Assembly (NCBI GenBank): GCA_041687095.1
Contig: JAWLCQ010000209.1
Location: forward strand, 1 to 7,690
Length of the DNA stretch: 7,690 nt
Direction of reading: 5' to 3'
Origin: JAWLCQ01 sp041687095
Lineage (GTDB): Bacteria > Planctomycetota > Phycisphaerae > SM23-33
In this document: positions 1-6,091 of the stretch, piece after piece
Layout: every line of letters begins with the position of its first letter
Numbering within the stretch: position 1 is the stretch's first letter
Made by a program: the position numbers and the translations under genes
Notes under the pieces: generated by a model
What the model saw: only the letters and a program-made list of their open reading frames with translations
The model's database searches: none
What the model was told of the DNA's origin: nothing

Positions 1-124
1 CCGGGGGTCAGGAGACCCCCGGCGCAGGAGGTGAGGGCCAGGAGACCCCCGGCGCATGTGTGTGGGGCGGGCCAGGAGACCCCCGGCGCAGGAGGTGGGG
101 GCGGGTCAGGAGACCTCCGGCGCG
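1..124. repeat. Tandem repeat, four units of about 34 bp
   Basis: Four copies of a 19-bp core of the form YCAGGAGACC-CCCGGCGCR lie at 8-26, 38-56, 72-90 and 106-124; the last has one C-to-T change (CCTCC). Start-to-start spacing is 30, 34 and 34 bp. The linkers at 27-37 and 91-105 are near copies (GGAGGTG plus a G run), while the linker at 57-71 has diverged. At the first copy the flank completes a perfect hairpin: CCGGGGGTC at 1-9, loop AGGA, GACCCCCGG at 14-22. The array may continue beyond the window edge. It begins 3 bp past the stop codon of the minus-strand TPR lipoprotein gene, so it would lie in that transcript's 3' region. I do not recognise the family. The linkers are too short and too similar to one another for CRISPR spacers. 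Confidence 0.85.
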
Positions 125-127
125 GAT

Positions 128-1531
128 CTATGGGGCGTTACGGGGGGCGGGGGTGATCTCGGCGAGGCGGGCGCGGATGGCGGGCTGGTTGGGGTCGAGG
201 CGGAGCGACCAGCGGAAGGCTTCGATGGCCCCCTCGCGGTGGGGCGCCACGCCGCTGTCCTCGTGCATCTGCACCAGCACCTCCCCCAACAGGTTCCATG
301 CCCCCGGGCTGTCAGGCCCCAGGGCGATGCACCGGCGGACGGCCGACACGGCTTTGAGAAAGAGCTTCTGCTCCCCCGTGGCCCGCCAGAGGCGGACGTG
401 CAACTCGGCGATGCTCTGCCAGACGTCCGCGTTGTTGGGATCGAGGGCGGCGGCGCGGTCGAGCGCGATGGCCGATCGGCCGAACGAACCCGCCTCGGCC
501 GCCACGGCGGCGAGGTCCATCCAGCGGGCGGGGTCGTTGGGGTCGCGGTGGGCGGCGAGGGCGTAGGCGGCGAGGGCGGCCTTGGGGTCCTGAAGGCGAA
601 GGAGCGTCTCGCCCAGCCGCGCGGGGGGCGCGGGGGCGTGGGGGTCGCGGTCGGCGAGAGCGGCCCAGGCGTCGCGGGCGGCGGTGAGTTTGGCCTGCTG
701 GGAGTAGAGTTCGGCGAGGTTGTAGCGGGCGGGCAGGTGGTCGGGGTCGCGGCGGAGGAGTTGTTCGTAGGCGTCCTCGGCGGCCGAGAGCTGCCCGATG
801 CGGGTGAGGGCGACGGCGAGGTTGTAGCGGGCGGCGGTGTCGGCGGGGTCGGCGGCGAGGACGGCGGCGTAGGCGCGGGCGGCGGGCTCGTGCTGCCGGT
901 CGGCCGAGAGGGCGTTGGCATAGGCTTTCAGCAGGTCCAGATGGTCGGGATGGCGCGCCCGGCCGCGTTGGAGGAGGCGGACGGCGAGGGCGGGCTCGCC
1001 GTCGGCGAGGGCGCGGAGGGCGGTGGCGAGGCAGACGTTGGGGTCGTGCCGGTAGGCGGCCCAGGCGTCGCGGGCGGCGGATCGCCAGTCGAAGGACGGC
1101 AGGCGGCGGGGGCGCAAGCGGCCCAGGCAGGCGCGGAAGCTGGGCTTGGGGCCGTGCGGGGCATCAGGGGACACTCCCTCGACGCCGCCGGGAACCGTTG
1201 AGGAGGGGGCCGACGCCGGGGCGGAGGCGGCCGTCTCGACGGATGCCGAAGAGTCGCCCGACGCTGAGGCCGAGGGGACCGCCTGGAGGGTCGTGGGAGC
1301 GGGCGGGTCGGCCGACGGGAAGGGCGCCGGGGCGGCAACGGGCGCCGGGGGCGCCAGCGGCGTTGGGGATACAACCGGCGCCGGGGGCACCGGGGCGGGC
1401 GGCGGGGATGCAACCGGCGCTGGGGGCACCGGGGCGGGCGACGCCGAGGGGGCGGGCGTCTCGTCGCGGCAGGCGGGGAGGGCGAGGAGGAGCAGGGGGA
1501 TCGACAGGATGATACAGCGGGCGATGCGCAT
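128..1531 (-). CDS. TPR-repeat lipoprotein with proline-rich linker
   Basis: A 467-residue protein probably anchored as a lipoprotein, with a TPR scaffold for protein-protein contacts; the partner is unknown. Residues 1-20 form a signal peptide (MRIARC, then a Leu-rich core) ending in the lipobox LPAC, with lipidated Cys21. Residues 33-71 are three degenerate 13-residue Pro/Ala/Val repeats, and the Pro/Ser/Ala-rich stretch runs on to about residue 125, presumably a flexible spacer. From about 165 to 460 come roughly eight TPR helix pairs, seen as recurring A-x-x-x-Y and D-P-x-x-x-x-A patterns (for example ARYNLAVAL near 234 and ARYNLAELY near 268). The frame is open for 102 codons upstream, but that part only translates the palindromic repeats at 1556-1920, so I chose the Met just before the signal peptide. 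No strong Shine-Dalgarno site precedes it. The gene stands alone, pointing away from the transport operon. Substituting TPR proteins make any specific function a guess. Confidence 0.87.
   Translation of the reverse strand: MRIARCIILSIPLLLLALPACRDETPAPSASPAPVPPAPVASPPPAPVPPAPVVSPTPLAPPAPVAAPAPFPSADPPAPTTLQAVPSASASGDSSASVETAASAPASAPSSTVPGGVEGVSPDAPHGPKPSFRACLGRLRPRRLPSFDWRSAARDAWAAYRHDPNVCLATALRALADGEPALAVRLLQRGRARHPDHLDLLKAYANALSADRQHEPAARAYAAVLAADPADTAARYNLAVALTRIGQLSAAEDAYEQLLRRDPDHLPARYNLAELYSQQAKLTAARDAWAALADRDPHAPAPPARLGETLLRLQDPKAALAAYALAAHRDPNDPARWMDLAAVAAEAGSFGRSAIALDRAAALDPNNADVWQSIAELHVRLWRATGEQKLFLKAVSAVRRCIALGPDSPGAWNLLGEVLVQMHEDSGVAPHREGAIEAFRWSLRLDPNQPAIRARLAEITPAPRNAP
1365..1442. 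repeat. 39-bp in-frame duplication in the lipoprotein linker
   Basis: Two almost identical 39-bp units lie at 1365-1403 and 1404-1442, both opening GGGGAT(A/G)CAACC and sharing a long G/C-rich core. A more degraded third unit lies just before, at about 1326-1364. The period equals 13 codons, matching the 13-residue Pro/Ala/Val repeats at residues 33-71 of the lipoprotein. The spacer can therefore change length without a frameshift. Confidence 0.7.
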
Positions 1532-1555
1532 GGCCCCATTGCGCGCTGGGGAGCG

Positions 1556-1611
1556 CGGAAACGCAAGGCCCTCGCCCGGACGGGCAGGGCCAACGCAACG
1601 CCGCGTTTCCG
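1556..1611. repeat. Nested palindromic element
   Basis: The outer arms CGGAAACGC (1556-1564) and GCGTTTCCG (1603-1611) are perfect reverse complements. Between them a second stem pairs GGCCCT (1567-1572) with AGGGCC (1586-1591) and GCCCG (1574-1578) with CGGGC (1581-1585). The 18 bases at 1567-1584 recur exactly at 1786-1803, also followed closely by an AACGCA-G(G/C)CC-like tail, which suggests a partial second copy. It sits 25 bp before the lipoprotein start codon and would be in that transcript's leader if transcription starts upstream of it. Confidence 0.75.
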
Positions 1612-1614
1612 TGG

Positions 1615-1770
1615 CATGGGCGTCTCGCCCATGGGTCCCAGGGGCATCCTGCCTGTGGCCTTCGGCGGAGAAACCTCCGTGGATGGGGGGCGGTTGGGCT
1701 CGCAGCGAGGCCGTTCTCGCCTCTCGGCAGGGGCGAGACGCCCCTGCGACACACGGGCGAGACGCCCGTG
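1615..1770. repeat. Three 19-bp hairpins of one family with covarying arms
   Basis: The hairpins are CATGGGCG-TCT-CGCCCATG (1615-1633), CAGGGGCG-AGA-CGCCCCTG (1728-1746) and CACGGGCG-AGA-CGCCCGTG (1752-1770). All have 8-bp perfect arms and a 3-base loop. The first is inverted relative to the other two, since its loop TCT is the complement of AGA. Only the third arm base varies (T, G or C), and its partner always changes to match. The second and third copies are 5 bp apart. From memory, palindromes with a GGGCGAGACGCCC-type core are scattered through planctomycete and related genomes, where they are often mistranslated as short spurious proteins. Confidence 0.8.
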
Positions 1771-1832
1771 CCACAGAGATGCGATGGCCCTCGCCCGGAC
1801 GGGGCGGAGGAACGCAGGCCTCCTCGCATCTC

Positions 1833-1920
1833 GCCAAGCAAGCGGGGATACAGGGGATGCAAGGGATCGGAGTGAAGAGACTCCCATCCCTTGCATCCCC
1901 TGTATCCCCGCCTGCCTGGC
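1833..1920. repeat. Long inverted repeat, 41-bp arms with a 6-base loop
   Basis: The arms at 1833-1873 and 1880-1920 are reverse complements except at three positions and enclose the loop GAAGAG. The core of each arm (24 bp, from the C before GGGGATACAGG onward) pairs perfectly. The two mismatches near the outer end (GCCAAGCAAG against GCCAGGCAGG when complemented) are A/G transitions. The element lies between the lipoprotein gene and the transport operon and has no T-tract after it, so it does not look like a simple terminator. It could be a small non-autonomous mobile palindrome. No transposase or target-site duplication is visible. Confidence 0.85.
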
Positions 1921-2024
1921 AGGATGGTCGATACCCACGGCGCAGGGGGCGGGGCGGGGGGGAGCGCTGTTTGGGGCGGCCAAAATCTCAATTCTAGGCA
2001 CGTGAACCGCAAAAGATGGCCTCT

Positions 2025-2040
2025 TGTGAAAAAAATCACG
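2025..2040. promoter_or_regulatory. CRP/FNR-family-like palindromic site
   Basis: The sequence TGTGA-A6-TCACG matches the classic CRP half-sites (TGTGA-N6-TCACA) at nine of ten defined positions. It stands in an A+T-richer pocket of otherwise G/C-rich DNA, just upstream of the candidate promoter at 2050-2077 and about 160 bp before the first gene of the transport operon. A CRP-type activator controlling solute uptake would be sensible, but whether this organism has such a regulator with this specificity cannot be seen here. Confidence 0.4.
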
Positions 2041-2049
2041 ATTTGCCCT

Positions 2050-2077
2050 TTGCCGCGCCGCACGCTTCGGGTAGATA
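2050..2077 (+). promoter_or_regulatory. Candidate sigma-70-type promoter of the transport operon
   Basis: TTGCCG at 2050-2055 is followed after 16 bases by TAGATA at 2072-2077, in the only A+T-richer stretch before the operon. A shifted -10 (TATCCT, 2076-2081) or an earlier -35 (TTGCCC, 2043-2048) is also possible. Transcription would start near 2084 and leave a leader of roughly 115 bases before the first start codon. Assignment is by eye against the housekeeping consensus. Confidence 0.35.
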
Positions 2078-2187
2078 TCCTACTCGGTTCGGGCGGTAGC
2101 GGGCGGCAGATGTGGGCCCCCTGGTTCGCCCGGGCCGAATCGCTCGCCCGCCGGTCCGGGTCACTTCAGCACCGGCGGTAGATGGAC

Positions 2188-2193
2188 AAGGAG
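2188..2193 (+). promoter_or_regulatory. Ribosome binding site deciding the start of the small membrane protein
   Basis: AAGGAG lies six bases before the ATG at 2200. The in-frame ATG at 2182 has no such site and would place AAGGAG inside the coding region, so the start at 2200 is preferred. Confidence 0.8.
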
Positions 2194-2199
2194 ACTCCC

Positions 2200-2370
2200 A
2201 TGCTGGGCATCGACGATCCCTGGGTGGCGGGGGCATACCTGTTGTGCCTCGCCAGCGCCGTCCTGTGTGTGGTGTACGGCCTGCTGAACTGGAACAAGGG
2301 CGAGGAGCCCGTCGAGCAGGAGGACGTGCAGTGGGCATCCGCGGAGCAGAAGATCGAGGAGGATCTGTAG
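2200..2370 (+). CDS. Small single-span membrane protein, symporter accessory subunit
   Basis: A 56-residue protein that opens MLGIDDPWV, continues into one hydrophobic helix (about residues 9-30, rich in Leu, Ala, Cys and Val, ending in YGLLNWNKG) and ends in a strongly acidic, probably cytoplasmic tail (residues about 35-56). Tiny proteins with an MLG-x-DDPW start and an L-x-NWN-x-G end are, as I recall, regularly encoded directly before sodium:solute symporters and annotated as symporter small accessory proteins. That fits here, with the symporter starting 62 bp downstream. The likely role is to assemble with, stabilise or modulate that transporter, much as small membrane partners accompany other SSS transporters, but the mechanism is not established from sequence. 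An ATG 18 bp upstream would add MDKETP but lacks a ribosome binding site. Confidence 0.85.
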   Translation: MLGIDDPWVAGAYLLCLASAVLCVVYGLLNWNKGEEPVEQEDVQWASAEQKIEEDL

Positions 2371-2432
2371 CTTCTCCTGGGTTCCCGTCCTCCGCGCCCG
2401 TCGCACGCCTTCCAAGATAAGGAGCACCTCGC

Positions 2433-4409
2433 ATGCTGGCCGTCAGCGTACCGGAAATCCTGACAATCGTTCTCTACCTGCTGGTGGTGGGCTACCTGGG
2501 CTTCCTGGGCTTCCGCCGCACCAAGAACGCCTCCGACTACCTCCTCGCCGGGCGCAAGGTCCACCCGTTCGTCATGGCGATGAGCTACGGGGCGACCTTC
2601 ATCTCCACCAGCGCCATCGTGGGGTTCGGGGGCGTGGCGGGGATGTTCGGGATGTCGCTGCTGTGGCTGACGTTCCTGAACATCTTCGTGGGCATCTTCA
2701 TTGCCTTCGTCTTCCTGGGCGGGCGGACGCGGCACATGGGGCACCGGCTCGACGCGCACACGTTCCCCGAACTGCTCGGCCGCCGCTACCAGAGCAAGTT
2801 CGTCCAGGTCTTCGCGGGGAGCATCGTCTTCCTGTTCATGCCCATCTACGCCGCAGCCGTCCTGATCGGCGGCTGCGCGTTCATCGCCTCGCAGTTCGGG
2901 CTCTCGTACAACGTGGCGCTGCTGATCTTCAGCGTGCTGATCGCGGCGTACGTGGTGGTGGGGGGGCTCAAGGGCGTGATGTACACCGACGCCCTGCAGG
3001 GCACGATCATGTTCGCGGGCATGCTGGTGCTGCTGGTGGCCAGCTACCTGGCCGTCGGGGGCGTGGTCGAGGGCCACTCCAAGCTCGCCGAACTGGGCAA
3101 GGCCCCGAGCCTCTTCGGGCCCATCGGGTTCAAGGGCTGGACGCAGATGCCCGAGTTCGGCTGGGGCGGGCCGCAGTACGACCTGTGGTGGATCATCGTC
3201 TCGACGATCGTGCTGGGCGTGGGGATCGGGGTGCTCGCGCAGCCGCAGTTGGCGGTGCGGTTCATGACCGTCAAGTCCAAGCGCGAACTCAACCGCGCGG
3301 TCCTCGTCGGGGGCATCTTCATCCTGATCATGACCGGGGTGGCCTTCACCGTCGGGTCGCTGAGCAACGTGTTCTTCCTCAACGAGGAGGTCGTCAAGGG
3401 GACGCTGATCTCCGAGACGCCCAAGGGCGCGGTGATCGTCAAGCGCGAGCGCGACGTGAACCCCGGGGCCCCGAACCCCGACGTCAAGGCCGTCCCGTGC
3501 TCGCTGCTGCACATCGACACCACCGGGGACGGGGCGGCGGACACGCACCTGATCAAGTCGACGTTCGTGGAGAAGCTCGCCCCCGTCCTGCCCCAGGCGG
3601 AGATCGAGCCCGCGGACTACGCGGTGGGCCGGCCCGTGAAGGTCAAGCCCCACGCGACGGCGTATCTGCGGGCGATCGTCCGCAACGAGGACGGGACCTA
3701 CGAGTGCAAGACGTCGCGGGTGATCCCGATCTATCTCCGCACCGCCATGCCGCGCTGGTTCGGGCTGGTGTTCCTGCTGACGCTGCTGGCGGCGGCGATG
3801 AGCACGCTGAGCAGCCAGTTCCACGCGGTGGGCACCAGCATCGGGCGCGACGTGTACGAGCAGGTCACCCGCAGGCCCGGAGCGTCCATCGGAATCACGC
3901 GGATCGGGATCATCGTGGGGATCCTGATCGCGGTGGTGATCAGCTACCTCAACCCGGGCGAGGGGTTCATCATCGCGCGGGCGACGGCGATCTTCTTCGG
4001 GCTGTGCGCGTCGGCGTTCCTGCCGGCGTTCGTGGGGGGGCTCTTCTCCCGCCGCGTCACGAAGGCGGCGGCGATTGCCTCGATGATCGTCGGGTTCGTG
4101 GTGACGGCGGTGTGGCTGCTGTTCGTCAAGACGGCGGAGGCGTCGGCGTTGGGGCTGGTGCAGAAGGTGACGGGGGGCAAGACGAGCATCCTGGCGGGGC
4201 AGGGGAACTGGGCGGCGGCGGACCCGCTGGTCGTCGCCCTCCCGCTCAGCGCCCTGGTGTTCGTGCTGGTGTGCCTCTTCACCCGCAAGCCCGACGAGGC
4301 GCACCTGCACCGGTGCTTCCGCGATCAGACTGGACAAAAGGGGCCCGAAGGGCCGATAGGGAAAACCACGCGGCCACAGGCCGCCGAACAAGGAGCGAAC
4401 CGAACATGA
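2433..4409 (+). CDS. Sodium:solute symporter (SSS family) with periplasmic insertion
   Basis: A 658-residue inner-membrane secondary transporter of the SSS family (LeuT fold, Na+-driven uptake); the substrate is not predictable. Visible family marks are DYLLAGR (35-41), the first core helix with a Ser/Thr/Gly-rich break (ATFISTSAIVGFGG, 54-67), GGLKGVMYTDALQG (177-190), and the Na2-site helix LLAAAMSTLSSQ (451-462) leading to GRDVYEQ. Further helices run about 486-505, 513-538, 546-564 and 598-616. Between about 316 and 439, where relatives have a short external loop before the Na2 helix, there is a hydrophilic stretch of about 120 residues. It contains DTTGDGAAD (362-370), like a calcium-binding EF-hand or dockerin-type loop. 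The last 28 residues are polar and Gly/Pro/Gln-rich; their DNA includes a GGCCC-GAA-GGGCC hairpin (4342-4354). TAAGGAG lies eight bases before the ATG. The TGA overlaps the porin start by four bases. Confidence 0.93.
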   Translation: MLAVSVPEILTIVLYLLVVGYLGFLGFRRTKNASDYLLAGRKVHPFVMAMSYGATFISTSAIVGFGGVAGMFGMSLLWLTFLNIFVGIFIAFVFLGGRTRHMGHRLDAHTFPELLGRRYQSKFVQVFAGSIVFLFMPIYAAAVLIGGCAFIASQFGLSYNVALLIFSVLIAAYVVVGGLKGVMYTDALQGTIMFAGMLVLLVASYLAVGGVVEGHSKLAELGKAPSLFGPIGFKGWTQMPEFGWGGPQYDLWWIIVSTIVLGVGIGVLAQPQLAVRFMTVKSKRELNRAVLVGGIFILIMTGVAFTVGSLSNVFFLNEEVVKGTLISETPKGAVIVKRERDVNPGAPNPDVKAVPCSLLHIDTTGDGAADTHLIKSTFVEKLAPVLPQAEIEPADYAVGRPVKVKPHATAYLRAIVRNEDGTYECKTSRVIPIYLRTAMPRWFGLVFLLTLLAAAMSTLSSQFHAVGTSIGRDVYEQVTRRPGASIGITRIGIIVGILIAVVISYLNPGEGFIIARATAIFFGLCASAFLPAFVGGLFSRRVTKAAAIASMIVGFVVTAVWLLFVKTAEASALGLVQKVTGGKTSILAGQGNWAAADPLVVALPLSALVFVLVCLFTRKPDEAHLHRCFRDQTGQKGPEGPIGKTTRPQAAEQGANRT

Positions 4410-5875
4410 AGCAATGGAATCTGCGGAATGGATGGTCGGCAGGTGCGGCGCTGGTGGTGCTGTGCCTGTCGAGCGTGCTGGCGGTCGCGGAGGAGGCGCA
4501 GAAGCCCGCCCCCGCTGCCGCCCAGGAGGAGTGTGACCGCGCGACCATGACGGCCGATGGCGTCTCGCCCGCCAAGGCGAGGATGAACGAGATCAAGCAG
4601 CCCGTCGAGTGGTTCAAGTGGGGCGGGGACGTCCGCATGCGGGCGATCTGGGACCACAACGCCACCACGCTCCGCGACGCGGCGGTGGCCAATGAGCGGT
4701 TCTGGCAGCGCTTCCGCGCCCGCGTGTGGTGGTCCATCCTGCCGGTGGACGACGTCGAGATCAACGCCCGCCTGACCTGGGAGTTCATCAACTTCTGCCG
4801 CCCGGCGATCGCGGATCTCCGCAGCACCAACTTCGAGGACGTGATCTTCGATAACCTCAACGTCCACGTGAAGAACATCGGGGGCATCCCGCTGTCCCTG
4901 AAGGTCGGCCGCCAGGACTTCGCCGGGCCCGTGGACGGGTACGGGGACTACTGGCTGATCCTCGACGGGACCCCGCTCGACGGGTCGCGGACGATCTACT
5001 TCGACGCCATCCGCACCCGCCTGGAAGTGCCCGAGTGGAAGAGCACGTTCGACTGGGTGGTCGTGGGCAACCAGTCCGAGAGCGACCACCTGCTGTACTC
5101 CTTCGGCAGCGACATGCCCCGCCTCGAGCACGATGAGGTCGGGAGCTGGATCTACATGAAGAACCGCAGCCTGGAGAACACGGCGATCGATGCCTACTTC
5201 ATGTACGTCCACCGCACCCCGCAGCTCGCCAACGGCGACGACGCCCACATCTACACCTACGGCGGGCGCCTGGAGCACAAGTTCGACGAGAACTGGACCG
5301 GCCGGGCCGAAATCGCCCAGCAGGTCGGCCGCAAGAACGGCGACCGCCTCTGTGCGCTGGGGTTCAACTCGCGCGTGACGTACTTCTGGAACGACGCGAT
5401 GAAGAACCAGACCCGCCTGTCCTACGAGTACCTCTCCGGCGACGACCCCAGCACGGACACGAACGAGCAGTTCGATAACCTCTGGGGCCGCTGGCCGCAG
5501 TGGTCCGAACTCTACCAGGGCTGGACCAGCCGCTACCGCGGTGAGTTCCGCCCCGGGGAACTGGCGAACTTCCACCGCATCGGGCTCGGGCACTCCGTCT
5601 TCCCCTGCAAGCCCCTGGAGTTCTGCGCCGACTACCACCTGCTGTTCGCCGACGAGAACACCCGTGCGGGGGACATCGGGTTCAGCGATAGCGGCTGCTT
5701 CCGCGGCCAGCTCCTCGCCCTGCTGATGCGCTACACCATCCTCGATCCCAAGGTCGAGCCCATCGGCATGACCGGCCACGCCATCGCCGAGTTCTTCTTC
5801 CCCGGCGACTACTACAGCGATTTCGGCAATGACCCGGCCGTCTTCCTGCGGTACGAACTCACGATCTCCTGGTAA
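4406..5875 (+). CDS. Outer-membrane beta-barrel porin, alginate-export-like family
   Basis: A 489-residue predicted outer-membrane channel. Residues 1-28 form a signal peptide (KQWNLR positive start, Leu/Val core, cleavage after AVA), followed by an Ala/Pro/Gln-rich stretch to about residue 60 and then alternating amphipathic strands. Features typical of AlgE-like 'alginate export' barrels include VKNIGGIPLSLKVGRQDF followed by GDYWLILDGTPLDGSRTIYFDAIR, the later SYEYLSGDDPS segment with FDNLWGRWPQW, and a C-terminal strand ending ELTISW with a terminal aromatic residue. The start is ATG within ATGA overlapping the symporter stop, with AAGGAG ten bases upstream, indicating translational coupling. 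The frame is open far upstream only because it lies antiphase to the symporter. Despite the family name, members serve as general porins; pairing with an importer suggests uptake across the outer membrane. Substrate unknown. Confidence 0.88.
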   Translation: MKQWNLRNGWSAGAALVVLCLSSVLAVAEEAQKPAPAAAQEECDRATMTADGVSPAKARMNEIKQPVEWFKWGGDVRMRAIWDHNATTLRDAAVANERFWQRFRARVWWSILPVDDVEINARLTWEFINFCRPAIADLRSTNFEDVIFDNLNVHVKNIGGIPLSLKVGRQDFAGPVDGYGDYWLILDGTPLDGSRTIYFDAIRTRLEVPEWKSTFDWVVVGNQSESDHLLYSFGSDMPRLEHDEVGSWIYMKNRSLENTAIDAYFMYVHRTPQLANGDDAHIYTYGGRLEHKFDENWTGRAEIAQQVGRKNGDRLCALGFNSRVTYFWNDAMKNQTRLSYEYLSGDDPSTDTNEQFDNLWGRWPQWSELYQGWTSRYRGEFRPGELANFHRIGLGHSVFPCKPLEFCADYHLLFADENTRAGDIGFSDSGCFRGQLLALLMRYTILDPKVEPIGMTGHAIAEFFFPGDYYSDFGNDPAVFLRYELTISW

Positions 5876-5903
5876 GCCCGGGAGCGTAGGCACGATGCAC
5901 CCC

Positions 5904-5947
5904 GAGGGGCCCCCCGCGGGCCCCCGCGGGGACGCGCGGCGCCCCTC
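5904..5947 (+). terminator. Nested G/C hairpin after the transport operon, possible terminator
   Basis: The outer arms GAGGGGC (5904-5910) and GCCCCTC (5941-5947) enclose a perfect inner hairpin CCCCGCGGG-CC-CCCGCGGGG (5912-5931). It lies 28 bp past the porin stop and is followed only by GCTTCATAT, not a proper T-tract. It could slow or end transcription or protect the 3' end, but an intrinsic terminator is not proven. The same GCCCCCGCG-rich vocabulary recurs in the 13-mer array at 6513-6577, so it may instead be a relic of that repeat. Confidence 0.4.
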
Positions 5948-6091
5948 GCTTCATATCCGCAATCCGCAATTCCCCTCTCGCCCCGCTGCAGTCCGCTCCT
6001 GCCCCCCCCTCGCAACGGGTGCAGCAGAAAACAGTGGCGAGGCCGCCGTTGCCTCTGCGACTGACGAGCCCCGCTTGCCTCCTCTTTTCCC

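Larger units (their letters stand above)
1532..2024. other. Gene-free, repeat-rich region upstream of the lipoprotein gene
   Basis: No convincing gene is seen here on either strand. Reading frames through it are open only because of G+C content, and they translate the palindromes into recurrent low-complexity peptides. It contains a nested palindrome (1556-1611), three short covarying hairpins (1615-1770), a second copy of an 18-bp piece of the first palindrome (1786-1803) and a long inverted repeat (1833-1920). From about 1978 to 2040 the base composition turns A+T-richer, which is where control sequences for the downstream operon begin. The promoter of the minus-strand lipoprotein gene should also lie here, but I cannot place it. 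Confidence 0.6.

Noticed and set aside
1..124. CRISPR array
   Set aside because: Linkers are only 11-15 bp and two of three are near identical, unlike spacers; no cas gene is present.
56..1201. A 381-codon plus-strand frame opposite the lipoprotein gene
   Set aside because: Its translation is Gly/Val/Ala-rich and patternless, while the minus strand gives a signal peptide, lipobox and regular TPR repeats over the same bases.
1532..1837. A 102-residue N-terminal extension of the TPR lipoprotein
   Set aside because: It only translates the palindromic repeats and would bury the signal peptide and lipobox inside the protein.
1833..1920. Intrinsic terminator between the divergent genes
   Set aside because: The flanking genes diverge, so no transcript from them should end here, and there is no T-tract on either strand.
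2166..4391. A 741-codon minus-strand frame over the symporter
   Set aside because: His/Arg/Asp/Pro-rich composition without domains is typical of antisense frames in G/C-rich genes; the plus strand is an unmistakable membrane transporter.
2663..4405. A 581-codon open stretch upstream of and in frame with the porin
   Set aside because: It overlaps the symporter in another frame, is Arg/Gly/Ala-rich, and the porin has its own ATG, ribosome binding site and signal peptide at 4406.
4325..5893. A 522-codon minus-strand frame over the porin
   Set aside because: Val/Ala/Asp/Glu-rich antisense shadow with no recognisable domain; the plus strand has porin motifs throughout.
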